DNA of 8,235 nt from Oscillospiraceae bacterium (GCA_016302005.1 JAEDOK010000078.1:1-8235); one strand, 5' to 3'. Shown: positions 1-5,407, counted from the first letter of the stretch. Notes: generated by a model from the letters alone, not told the origin. A program made the numbers and translations.

Positions 1-243
1 GCGAGGAGCGAAGCGACGCGGCAATCTCGTGCAGGAAGTACCAAGTGCGTACAAATCTACACCTTGAGATTGCACCCGCAGGGGGTATGCCGCATCCGTA
101 ACGCTCGCTCCTCGCGAACGGCTGCGCTACCACAACCGGTGTGCGCACTGGTCTCACAATGACATATGAGGGCAGCTAATCCGCATTTTTAAATCGTGCG
201 GAGCACACCACAGTCATTCACCCTTAGTTCTTAGCTCTTAGCC
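1..243 (+). repeat. Composite dispersed repeat upstream of asd (right half of the large repeat)
   Basis: This stretch is made of repeat modules seen again elsewhere. Positions 1-28 are most of a palindromic core ending GGCAATCTC. Positions 29-54 are a GTGCAGG...GTACAAA spacer. Positions 66-164 run from GAGATTGC to AATGACA and enclose the nested ACCCGCA..GGGGTATGCCGC insert. Positions 168-220 hold a block ending GAGCACACCACAGTCATTCA. Positions 221-243 are three degenerate CTTAGYC-like heptamers. It corresponds to the right-hand two thirds of the copy at 1376-1713, without the hairpin. I see no gene in it. The asd promoter must lie within or just after it, but I could not find a convincing -35/-10 pair. 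Confidence 0.8.
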
Positions 244-290
244 CAAAGAGCAATTCCATAAACTAACCTAACAGAAATGAGGCGTATATC

Positions 291-1295
291 ATGAAGCAAT
301 ACAAACTCGGTATTCTCGGCGCGACCGGTGCGGTCGGCAGAGAGATGATGAAAATTCTCGCGGAGCGCAGCTTCCCCGTCAGTGAGCTGCACCTGTTCGC
401 CAGCAAACGCAGCGCCGGCAAGGTCGTCGAATGGCAGGGTCGCCCCATCGAGGTCGAGGAGGCCTGCCCCGAGGCGTTCGAGGGCTTGGACATTGTCCTC
501 GGCGCGGCGGAAGCCGACATCGCCAAGGAGATGGCGCCTTATATCGTCAAGGCAGGTGCGGTGTTCGTCGATAACTCCTCCGCCTTCCGTCTCGACCCGG
601 CGGTGCCGCTGATCGTCCCGGAGATCAACCCCGAGGACGCGAACAATCACCACGGCATTCTCTCCAACCCCAACTGCTCCACCATCATCACGGTCACGGC
701 GGTCAATGCGCTCAACGCCATTTCGCCCATCCGTGCGATGACCGCCTCCACCTATCAGGCAGTCTCCGGCGCAGGCGCAGGCGGACCCTTGGAGCTTGCC
801 GAGGAGGTGGAAGCCCTGCGCACGGGCAAGCCCGTCGAGCCGAAGGTCTTCACCCATCAGATCGCCTATAACCTCATCCCGCAGATCGGCGGCGAACAGT
901 TCGAGGGCTACACCAGCGAGGAGATGAAAATGCAGAACGAGGGAAGAAAGATCATGCACCTGCCCGACCTGCGGGTGAGCTGCACCTGCGTCCGTGTCCC
1001 CGTGGTGCGCAGCCATTCGATCTCCGTCTCGCTGCATTTTGACCGCCCGATCTCCGTCAAGGAGGCGCGCGCCGCCATCGCGAAAGCCCCCGGCTGCCGT
1101 CTGGTGGACAATTTGGCAAAGCACGAATACCCGATGCCGCTGGACACCTCCGATCAGGACATCGTCTTTGTCGGCAGGATCCGTCCCGACCTCACCGACG
1201 AAAACGGTCTGTGCCTCTGGTGCTGCGGCGATCAGGTCCGCAAGGGCGCTGCGACCAACACCGTCCAGATCGCGGAGCTGCTGCTGGAAAAATAA
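291..1295 (+). CDS. asd: Aspartate-semialdehyde dehydrogenase
   Basis: This enzyme makes L-aspartate 4-semialdehyde from aspartyl phosphate using NADPH, the shared step toward lysine/diaminopimelate, methionine and threonine in the cytosol. The 334-residue protein has the usual full length. The nucleotide-binding loop GATGAVG is at residues 10-16, SSAFR with the phosphate-binding arginine at about 96-100, the catalytic cysteine C129 in SNPNCST, the QAVSGAGAGG segment at 156-165, and the conserved R235/H242 in RVPVVRSHS, where the histidine is the likely general base. The ATG at 291 has an ATGAGG Shine-Dalgarno 8 nt upstream. The gene stands alone, preceded by repeats and followed by an intrinsic terminator. 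It is a host metabolic gene, not part of the phage-like block. Nothing suggests damage. Confidence 0.97.
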   Translation: MKQYKLGILGATGAVGREMMKILAERSFPVSELHLFASKRSAGKVVEWQGRPIEVEEACPEAFEGLDIVLGAAEADIAKEMAPYIVKAGAVFVDNSSAFRLDPAVPLIVPEINPEDANNHHGILSNPNCSTIITVTAVNALNAISPIRAMTASTYQAVSGAGAGGPLELAEEVEALRTGKPVEPKVFTHQIAYNLIPQIGGEQFEGYTSEEMKMQNEGRKIMHLPDLRVSCTCVRVPVVRSHSISVSLHFDRPISVKEARAAIAKAPGCRLVDNLAKHEYPMPLDTSDQDIVFVGRIRPDLTDENGLCLWCCGDQVRKGAATNTVQIAELLLEK

Positions 1296-1304
1296 TTGAA
1301 CTTT

Positions 1305-1345
1305 AAAACGACCTCCGTCCCATTTTTCGGACGGAGGTCGTTTTT
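1305..1345 (+). terminator. Intrinsic terminator of asd
   Basis: A perfect 16-bp stem (1305-1320 with 1329-1344) containing ACGACCTCCGTCC closes an 8-nt loop, CATTTTTC. The 3' arm ends in a run of five T. The 5' arm starts with AAAA, so the stem can also work for leftward transcription. It lies 10 nt after the asd stop. Confidence 0.95.
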
Positions 1346-1437
1346 GCGATAGGGATGGCTCCCGGTCGGTCGTAAGACTAAGAGCTAAGGACTAAGGGTG
1401 AATGACTGAGGAGCGCTCCGCGCGGAGGAAAAAAGCG

Positions 1438-1503
1438 GGCGGCTGATAGCCGCCCCTACGAGAGGTCTCACGGTTCACGCCGTAGGGGCGGCTATCAGCC
1501 GCC
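1438..1503. repeat. GTAGGGG-type double hairpin, copy 1
   Basis: A perfect 23-bp inverted repeat (1438-1460 with 1481-1503) has a 20-nt loop. Each arm holds its own small hairpin, GGCGGCT/AGCCGCC around a 3-nt loop, next to the constant CCCCTACG or CGTAGGGG. The structure can therefore fold either as one long stem or as two short ones. Further copies lie at 2905-2972 and 5073-5139, with a decayed half copy at 6695-6718. Confidence 0.9.
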
Positions 1504-1542
1504 AGGTGCAGGAACTGCCGGCTGCGTACAAATCGACAGCCT

Positions 1543-1635
1543 GAGATTGCACCCGCAAGGGGTATGCCGCATCCGTAACGCTCGTTCCTCGCGAACGGCT
1601 GCGCTACCACGGGCGCAGGCGCCCTCGCAATGACA
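1543..1635. repeat. CATTGCGAGG palindromic core with nested insert, copy 2
   Basis: The unit runs from GAGATTGC to CGCAATGACA, so it is the reverse orientation of the short form TGTCATTGCGAGG...GGCAATCTC seen at 8188-8222. It carries an insert of about 55 bp beginning ACCCGCAAGGGGTATGCCGC. Other copies are at 66-164, 5178-5270, 6182-6273 (opposite orientation), 6311-6404 and 6614-6655 (different, shorter insert). Confidence 0.85.
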
Positions 1636-1713
1636 ATGAGGGCGGCCAATACACATTTTTAAATCGTGCGGAGCACACCGCAGTCATTCACTCTTAGTCC
1701 TTAGCCCTTAGCC

Positions 1714-1770
1714 AAAACAGGCTGCCTACAGGCGTGTCAGGGATGCCGCTTGCCACAGCTTCCCACAGAC
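1714..1770. repeat. 57-bp block shared with 5351-5407
   Basis: Directly after the right inverted end, this block (AAAACAGGCTG...CCCACAGAC) matches 5351-5407 at 53 of 57 positions. It shows that the two long repeats extend beyond the presumed MITE boundary. Confidence 0.85.
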
Positions 1771-1778
1771 AGTTTACC

Positions 1779-1806
1779 TATTCACTATTCACCATTCACT
1801 ATTCAC
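1779..1806. repeat. Tandem heptamer array, four YATTCAC units
   Basis: TATTCAC, TATTCAC, CATTCAC and TATTCAC follow each other without gaps just before the ImmA stop codon. Single or paired units of the same heptamer occur at 1400-1406 (reverse), 1684-1690 and 5322-5335. Confidence 0.85.
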
Positions 1807-1827
1807 TGCAAGCAGCCTTCCCTGTCC

Positions 1828-2253
1828 TTAAAAGTAAAGCTCTGCGGCGACGTTGCCGTGGGTGTAGAGGCAGACCGCTTTGCGCATGAAATCCTCCGTC
1901 ACGCCGAAATGCTCCGCAAGCTCCCATAGCTCCGTGTGACCCTCCGCTACCGCGTTGTCAAGATCGTCCTCTGTGATGAGCTTGCGGATCGCCCATTTAT
2001 CGGCGCGGTTTTCATGGCGCTGCCGCGAATCTACCTTCGTATAGCGGCTGTAAAAGCTGCCCGTCTCACAATGCCCGATCTCATGGCTTAACTGCGTCCG
2101 CTCCTGCGCCTCGGTCATGCCCCGACGGTCAATGCCGATGACGCAGGATCCGTCCTCCAACAGCACGGACAGGCTGCTCATATGCACCATATTTCGCTGA
2201 TATACGCTATGCCCGCGCCGACGCGCATAGGCGTAGAGAGCTGCTACTGTCAA
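1828..2253 (-). CDS. ImmA/IrrE family metallo-endopeptidase
   Basis: This is a cytosolic zinc protease of the ImmA/IrrE (COG2856-type) family. In known ICE and phage systems such as ICEBs1, ImmA cleaves or inactivates the partner XRE repressor after DNA damage or a cell signal. At 141 residues it is slightly short for the family. The zinc motif HEIGH is at residues 57-61, and the likely third ligand E81 lies in the ENRADKWA helix, typical of the family. The C-terminal part (about 105-135, ELAEHFGVTEDFMRKAVC) is the usual helical tail. The start is TTG at 2251-2253, and TTGA overlaps the TGA stop of the upstream repressor gene, so translation is probably coupled. Its substrate is most likely the repressor encoded at 2250-2609. 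This is inferred from the pairing and not shown by the sequence. Confidence 0.88.
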   Translation of the reverse strand: MTVAALYAYARRRGHSVYQRNMVHMSSLSVLLEDGSCVIGIDRRGMTEAQERTQLSHEIGHCETGSFYSRYTKVDSRQRHENRADKWAIRKLITEDDLDNAVAEGHTELWELAEHFGVTEDFMRKAVCLYTHGNVAAELYF

Positions 2254-2609
2254 TTTGATCGCTTTTCCTTTCGCTCCTTCGCGAATCGGGCGAACGCCTT
2301 GACCTCCTCGTAAAGCTCGTCGTCAATCGCAGCGTCGCCGAATAACGCAAATTTGATATCTTCCTCGTTGACCTTACGCTCGCCCTCCGGGACGGGCGCT
2401 TTTTTTTCGTCCGGCGCGCCGAGAATCTCTAATACGCTCACGCCGAAAAATTCCGCGAGCTTCAAAAGCGTCTCATAGTCCGGCTTGCGCCTGCCGACCT
2501 CGTAATGACTGTACGCCTGCCGCGAAATACCGAGATAGTCCGCCGCCGCCTGCTGCGATACGCCTGCTTTTGTCCGTATCTGTTGAAGGTTTGTTGCTAC
2601 CTCACCCAT
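2250..2609 (-). CDS. XRE/Cro-CI family transcriptional repressor
   Basis: This 119-residue DNA-binding protein probably keeps the phage-like genes silent. The N-terminal HTH_3 domain spans about residues 4-62, with the recognition segment VSQQAAADYLGISRQAYSHYE at 17-37 and the usual GRRKPDYETLLKLAEFFGVS that follows. A charged linker (65-82) leads to a C-terminal helical tail (about 83-115, ending KERKEKRSN) that could carry dimerisation or the ImmA cleavage site. I chose ATG at 2607-2609 because GGGTGA lies 7 nt upstream. A GTG at 2616-2618 would add three residues and has a poorer ribosome site. Its promoter has a perfect palindrome in the spacer, so it is probably autoregulated. It is divergent from the recombination and replication genes, as in lambdoid and ICEBs1-type switches. 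Confidence 0.92.
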   Translation of the reverse strand: MGEVATNLQQIRTKAGVSQQAAADYLGISRQAYSHYEVGRRKPDYETLLKLAEFFGVSVLEILGAPDEKKAPVPEGERKVNEEDIKFALFGDAAIDDELYEEVKAFARFAKERKEKRSN

Positions 2610-2626
2610 TGTTATCACCCGCGATT

Positions 2627-2655
2627 AGTGTAGCAACAAATTGTTGCGCTGTCAA
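2627..2655 (-). promoter_or_regulatory. Repressor promoter (leftward)
   Basis: On the minus strand, TTGACA (2650-2655) and TACACT (2627-2632) are separated by 17 nt. The -35 is perfect and the -10 matches four of six. It lies just upstream of the repressor start at 2609. The palindrome at 2633-2647 fills nearly the whole spacer. Confidence 0.75.
2633..2647. promoter_or_regulatory. Operator candidate O4 in the repressor promoter
   Basis: GCAACAA-A-TTGTTGC is a perfect 7-bp inverted repeat around one central base. It sits between the -35 and -10 of the leftward promoter, so bound protein would block RNA polymerase. It fits the consensus GCWACRnnnYGTWGC shared with the three rightward sites. 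Confidence 0.75.
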
Positions 2656-2705
2656 GGGGGTAATGTTGCACAAATTTCAAAATTCAAAATTGTGCAGGAT
2701 TTTAT

Positions 2706-2763
2706 GCTACGAACTGTTGACAAGACGCTACGAATCGTATATACTGAAGCTACGCTTCGTAGC
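2706..2763. promoter_or_regulatory. Array of three operator candidates O1-O3
   Basis: The sites are 2706-2720 (GCTACGAACTGTTGA), 2727-2741 (GCTACGAATCGTATA) and 2749-2763 (GCTACGCTTCGTAGC). O3 is a perfect 6-bp inverted repeat with a 3-nt centre. O1 matches 11 and O2 10 of the 12 defined positions of GCWACRnnnYGTWGC. The centres (2713, 2734, 2756) are 21 and 22 bp apart, about two helical turns. O1 overlaps the -35, O2 the spacer and start of the -10, and O3 the start of the transcript. This is the layout of a phage repressor operator. Confidence 0.7.
2717..2745 (+). promoter_or_regulatory. Rightward early promoter
   Basis: TTGACA (2717-2722), a 17-nt spacer and TATACT (2740-2745) form a near-consensus sigma-A promoter. 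It should start transcription near 2752 and read toward the exonuclease gene at 3064, leaving a leader of about 310 nt. It is covered by sites O1-O3. Confidence 0.8.
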
Positions 2764-2820
2764 AAGCGCCAAACGAACACGGGGGACTCCCCGGGGGGAT
2801 GTAAATACTATAACATGAAG

Positions 2821-2861
2821 CCTGTCCAAAAAATCGGACAGTAAAAGATTTTTTCTGTAGG
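2821..2861 (+). other. Overlapping hairpins in the early leader
   Basis: Two mutually exclusive stems can form. CTGTCC (2822-2827) pairs with GGACAG (2836-2841). Alternatively AAAAAATC (2828-2835) pairs with GATTTTTT (2847-2854), supported by CCT/AGG at the outside. The first stem is followed after some bases by a T run, so it may be a weak terminator or attenuator for the early transcript. Only the folding potential is visible. Confidence 0.3.
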
Positions 2862-2874
2862 GAGGGGGGAACAG

Positions 2875-3030
2875 GTTTGTACGGAGTTGATAGTACCTGC
2901 ACGCGGGCGGATGGTATCCGCCCCTACGGCGTTGACTGAGACATATCTCGTAGGGGCGGCTATCAGCCGCCCGGCGGTACGCAGTTGGCAGTACCTGCAC
3001 GCGGCTTAGGACATGTCCCCGCCCTACAGG
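2875..3030. repeat. Repeat block in the early leader (spacer, double hairpin, spacer, GGACATGTCC module)
   Basis: In order: a reversed spacer GTTTGTACGG...CCTGCAC (2875-2902), a GTAGGGG-type double hairpin (2905-2972), a second reversed spacer (2976-3000), and a module with the perfect palindrome GGACATGTCC (3009-3018) followed by CCGCCCTACAGG. The last module recurs at 6562-6586. No gene is apparent between 2610 and 3063. A purine-rich GGAGGGGGG (2861-2869) sits six bases before the repeat without a matching ORF. Confidence 0.85.
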
Positions 3031-3063
3031 AGTGCATCTGAAAAAGGAAAGGAGCGATCTTAG

Positions 3064-4017
3064 GTGAAAAAACAGGATTTGATCCGCGTATCGACGAAGG
3101 GGATGACGCGGGAGGCATGGCTGGAGGCGCGGCGGGGGTCGCTGGGCGGTTCGGATGCGGCTGCCGTCCTGGGGGTGAATCCCTACGCCTCGCCCTACAG
3201 CCTTTGGGCGGAAAAGACGGGGCGTGTGCCGGAGAAGCCCGACAACGAGGCGATGCGTCTGGGGCGGGACTTGGAGGACTATGTCGCCCGCCGCTGGCAG
3301 GAGAAAACAGGCAAGAAGACCCGCCGCGTCAACGCGATGCTTTACAACCCCGCCTTCCCCTTTGCCCATGCCAATTTGGACCGTTGGGTCGTGGGCGAGA
3401 AGGCGGGACTGGAATGCAAGACCACTTCGGTGCTGAATCTGAAGCGCTTCAAGGGCGGGGAATATCCCGACAGCTATTACGCCCAGTGTCTGCATTACAT
3501 GGCGGTGACGGGGGCGGATCGGTGGTATTTGGCGGTTTTGGTCATGAACAAGGGGCTGTTTTGCTTCACCGTGGAACGGGACGAGGCGGAGATCTCGGCG
3601 CTTTTGCAGCGGGAAAAGGCGTTTTGGCAGCTTGTGCAAAGCGATACGCCGCCGGAGCCGGACGGTACTGCCGCGACGGAGAATGCGCTGCGGGGCGTAT
3701 TTCCCGGCGGCGGCGCGGCAATCGAGCTGACGGGGCAGGAGGCGCTGTTTGAGCGCTATGCCGCATTGACTGCCCAAAAGAGCGATACGGAAGCCGAGCT
3801 TGCCCAAATCAAGCAGACGCTGATGGCGCAGTTAGGAAACGCCGAGGGCGCGACCTGCGGGGATTGGAGCGTGCGCTGGAAGACGCAGACCCGGCGTTCC
3901 CTCGATGTGGAGGCGCTGCAAAGGGTGTTCCCGGAGCTTGCACCGTTCTACCGCAGCGCGGAGAGCCGTGTCCTGCGCATTGCAAAAAAATCGAAACGGG
4001 AGGAGAAGCCGCAATGA
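3064..4017 (+). CDS. YqaJ-type viral recombinase / lambda-exonuclease-like nuclease
   Basis: This is probably a 5'-3' double-strand DNA exonuclease that makes single strands for phage recombination by annealing. The 317-residue protein begins with R24 and GGSDAAAVLGVNPY (28-41), the YqaJ signature. E71 lies in RLGRDLEDYVARR. The PD-(D/E)XK core is D106 (ANLDRW), E117-x-K119 (LECKT) and Q141/Y145 (AQCLHYM), so the active site is intact. Residues about 225-300 are a helical tail. The GTG start at 3064 has AAAGGAG 9 nt upstream. The stop overlaps the next ATG by four bases (ATGA), forming a coupled operon with the DnaD protein. Its usual partner, a RecT-type annealing protein, is absent nearby. 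It is driven presumably by the promoter at 2717-2745. Confidence 0.9.
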   Translation: MKKQDLIRVSTKGMTREAWLEARRGSLGGSDAAAVLGVNPYASPYSLWAEKTGRVPEKPDNEAMRLGRDLEDYVARRWQEKTGKKTRRVNAMLYNPAFPFAHANLDRWVVGEKAGLECKTTSVLNLKRFKGGEYPDSYYAQCLHYMAVTGADRWYLAVLVMNKGLFCFTVERDEAEISALLQREKAFWQLVQSDTPPEPDGTAATENALRGVFPGGGAAIELTGQEALFERYAALTAQKSDTEAELAQIKQTLMAQLGNAEGATCGDWSVRWKTQTRRSLDVEALQRVFPELAPFYRSAESRVLRIAKKSKREEKPQ

Positions 4018-4808
4018 CGGAGGAAGGATTGACGGGAAGGGAGGACGGGCAGCTCTCCTTCGTCCTCTATGACAACTGGCGCGCCCAGCTTTTGCGGCTC
4101 GATCTGACGCAGCGGGGCATTTTGCTGACGAATATCTTTGCCCGTCGGGCGTCACAGCCGCTTTTGGAGATGGATCCGGTGACGGACATGCTGTTTTCCA
4201 TCATCAGCGATCAGCTCGACCGCGACGCGGCGAAGTGGGAGCTGAAGCGGGAACGCCGGAGAGCGGCGGGTGCGGCGGGCGGCAGGGCAAGCGCGAGGGC
4301 GCGGCAGGAAGCAAAAGCAACGGTTGCTTGCGAGACGGAAGCAAAGGAAGCTGAAAATGCTACTGTCAATGCAACTGAAACTGTCACTGTCAATGCAACC
4401 GGGACTGGAAATACCGGCGAAGCCGACGCTTCGCTGCATAACCCCGCTGTCGCCAAGGTGATGAAGGTCTATATGCAGAAGGTGAATCCCACGCCGTCGC
4501 GACTGTGCATCGACCAGCTTGCGGAGTTTGCGCAGACCCTCGGCACGGAGGCCTGCGTACACGCGATCCAAGTTGCCCTGGACGAGAAGAAGACGGGCTG
4601 GTCGTACATCCGCGGGATCCTGCGTGGCTATCGGGAGGACGGCGTGCGCTGTCTTGCCGACATTCAGGCGCGGGAGGCGGAACGCGACCGCACGAAACGG
4701 ATCGAGAAAAACGGCGGTTTTCAGACCCACGGCGGCCCGCTCTCCGCGCTGGCGCGCAAGGCGGTGCGGCAGGCGCTTGCCGAAGACGAGGAGGAGGGAG
4801 AAGAATGA
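4014..4808 (+). CDS. DnaD-domain phage replication protein
   Basis: This is probably a primosome or replication-initiation protein that helps load the helicase at the phage origin. I read 264 residues from the ATG at 4014, with GGAGGAG just upstream; a TTG at 3864 in the same frame lies inside the previous gene and is unlikely. The N-terminal region (about 14-75, SFVLYDNWRAQLLRLDLTQRGILLTNIF) resembles the N-terminal domain of phage DnaD-like proteins. A basic and Ala-rich helix (78-103) and a Thr/Ala/Asn linker (104-138) follow. The C-terminal DnaD-like domain spans about 145-213 and contains VNPTPS and WSYIRGILRGYREDGV. The acidic end is EDEEEGEE. The linker codes an in-frame 24-bp repeat. 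It overlaps both neighbours by ATGA. The DnaD assignment rests on the pattern and position, not on a search. Confidence 0.78.
   Translation: MTEEGLTGREDGQLSFVLYDNWRAQLLRLDLTQRGILLTNIFARRASQPLLEMDPVTDMLFSIISDQLDRDAAKWELKRERRRAAGAAGGRASARARQEAKATVACETEAKEAENATVNATETVTVNATGTGNTGEADASLHNPAVAKVMKVYMQKVNPTPSRLCIDQLAEFAQTLGTEACVHAIQVALDEKKTGWSYIRGILRGYREDGVRCLADIQAREAERDRTKRIEKNGGFQTHGGPLSALARKAVRQALAEDEEEGEE
4362..4399 (+). repeat. In-frame direct repeat in the linker of the DnaD protein
   Basis: ACTGTCAATGCAAC occurs at 4362-4375 and again at 4386-4399, a period of 24 bp or eight codons. The protein shows TVNAT twice. Slippage would change the linker length without breaking the frame. Confidence 0.8.
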
Positions 4809-5020
4809 AGCATTGCGTATCGAAGCTGGCGAAGTGCCCCTATTATCATCAACATGAGTCGCTGCGGATCTTCTGCGAGGGCGTGGAGGACGGCACCTCC
4901 CTGCAGCTTGCCTTTGACAGCAGCGCGCATCAGCAGTGCTACCGCAGAAGGCTCTGCCACACGATGCACTGGTCGGCATGCCCGGTGGCGGAGATGCTGA
5001 ATAAGAAGTGGGACTGGTGA
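4805..5020 (+). CDS. Small Cys-rich phage protein, possible zinc binder
   Basis: I have no named function for this 71-residue protein. It has six cysteines (C4, C11, C24, C45, C51, C59) and several histidines, with CPYYHQHESLRIFCEG at 11-26 and SACPVAEML at 57-65. This pattern reminds me of small proteins found among late-early genes of Firmicutes prophages, and the cysteine spacing suggests metal binding. The ATG at 4805 overlaps the TGA of the DnaD gene (ATGA) and GAGGAGGGAG is directly upstream, so it is translated with the replication genes. It is the last gene before a repeat block and may act near replication or the switch to packaging; that is inference. Confidence 0.75.
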   Translation: MKHCVSKLAKCPYYHQHESLRIFCEGVEDGTSLQLAFDSSAHQQCYRRRLCHTMHWSACPVAEMLNKKWDW

Positions 5021-5045
5021 GGGGGAGATTTCAGTGAAAAGTGTC

Positions 5046-5407
5046 GGAGCGCTCCGCGCGGATGAAAAACGCGGGCGGCTGATAGCCGCCCCTACGAGAA
5101 AATCGGAGTTCGCGCCGTAGGGGCGGCTATCAGCCGCCCGGTGCAGGAACTGCCGACTGCGTACAAACCTACACCTTGAGATTGCACCCGCAAGGGGTAT
5201 GCCGCATCCGTAACGCTCGTTCCTCGCGAACGGCTGCGCTACCACGGGCGCAGGCGCCCTCGCAATGACAAAGAGGGTAGCCAATACACATTTTTTCAAT
5301 CCGTGCGAAGCACACCACAGTCATTCACCATTCACTCTTAGCCCTTAGCCAAAACAGGCTGTCCACAGGCGTGTCAGGGATGCCGCTTGCTACGGCTTCC
5401 CACAGAC
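5046..5407. repeat. Long composite repeat, second copy of 1410-1770
   Basis: It starts at GGAGCGCTCCGCGCGGA, has a perfect 24-bp inverted repeat (5073-5096 with 5116-5139), the spacer (5140-5167), the core with nested insert (5178-5270), the GTGCGAAGCACACC end block and the heptamer tail (to 5350), and then the 57-bp block to 5407. The order and orientation are the same as in 1410-1770. The left inverted end present at 1376-1408 is missing here. Most differences lie in the hairpin loop. No gene is seen between 5021 and 5507. Confidence 0.88.
5073..5139. repeat. GTAGGGG-type double hairpin, copy 3
   Basis: The perfect 24-bp arms have the same sequence as those at 1438-1503 plus one base pair. 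The 19-nt loop is largely different, which suggests that the arms and not the loop are kept. Confidence 0.9.

Larger units (their letters stand above)
1376..1713. mobile_element. MITE-like composite element bounded by heptamer-built inverted repeats
   Basis: Left end 1376-1408 (starting GACTAAGAGCTAAGG, ending GTGAATGACTG) and right end 1681-1713 are inverted repeats matching at 30 of 33 positions. The similarity continues inward for roughly 25 bp around GCTCCGC. Inside, in order, are the double hairpin (1438-1503), a spacer (1505-1531), the palindromic core with nested insert (1543-1635) and an AT-rich end block ending in GAGCACACC. There is no transposase and no believable ORF, so if it moves it needs help from elsewhere. 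I do not see a clear target-site duplication. The outer bases are built from GRCTAAG heptamers. An alternative view is a chance assembly of independent repeats, since homology with the copy at 5046-5350 continues past the right end. Confidence 0.55.

Noticed and set aside
231..1124. Long minus-strand ORF opposite asd (297 codons)
   Set aside because: The plus-strand asd protein has all family motifs. The antisense frame is open because of GC-rich codon use and has no recognisable domain or ribosome site.
1551..1640. tRNA-like look of the nested insert on the minus strand (GTGGTAGCGCAG and GCGGGTGCAATCTC resemble D- and T-arms)
   Set aside because: There is no acceptor stem, no proper 7-nt anticodon loop and wrong spacing. 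It recurs as part of a dispersed repeat.
1392..1649. Minus-strand ORFs in repeats with similar peptides (also 4721-5299 and 6277-6567), containing FARNERYGCG
   Set aside because: The peptide similarity comes from the DNA repeat itself. There is no ribosome site, and the frame changes between copies.
1714..1827. Phage attachment site at the left end of the element
   Set aside because: No tRNA gene, integrase or matching core sequence is visible. The shared block at 5351-5407 is part of the repeat family.
2641..2844. Small plus-strand ORFs in the control region (also 2570-2818)
   Set aside because: They cover the operators and promoters, have no ribosome site, and the rightward promoter starts downstream of their start codons.
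2728..3807. Minus-strand ORF of 359 codons, and similar ones at 4152-4979 and 7064-7981
   Set aside because: They lie opposite genes with clear motifs and proper starts, and show only Arg/Pro/Leu-rich sequence of the shadow type.
3864..4013. TTG start for the DnaD gene inside the exonuclease gene
   Set aside because: The extra 50 residues lie in another frame of a real gene, and ATG at 4014 has GGAGGAG and the usual ATGA overlap.
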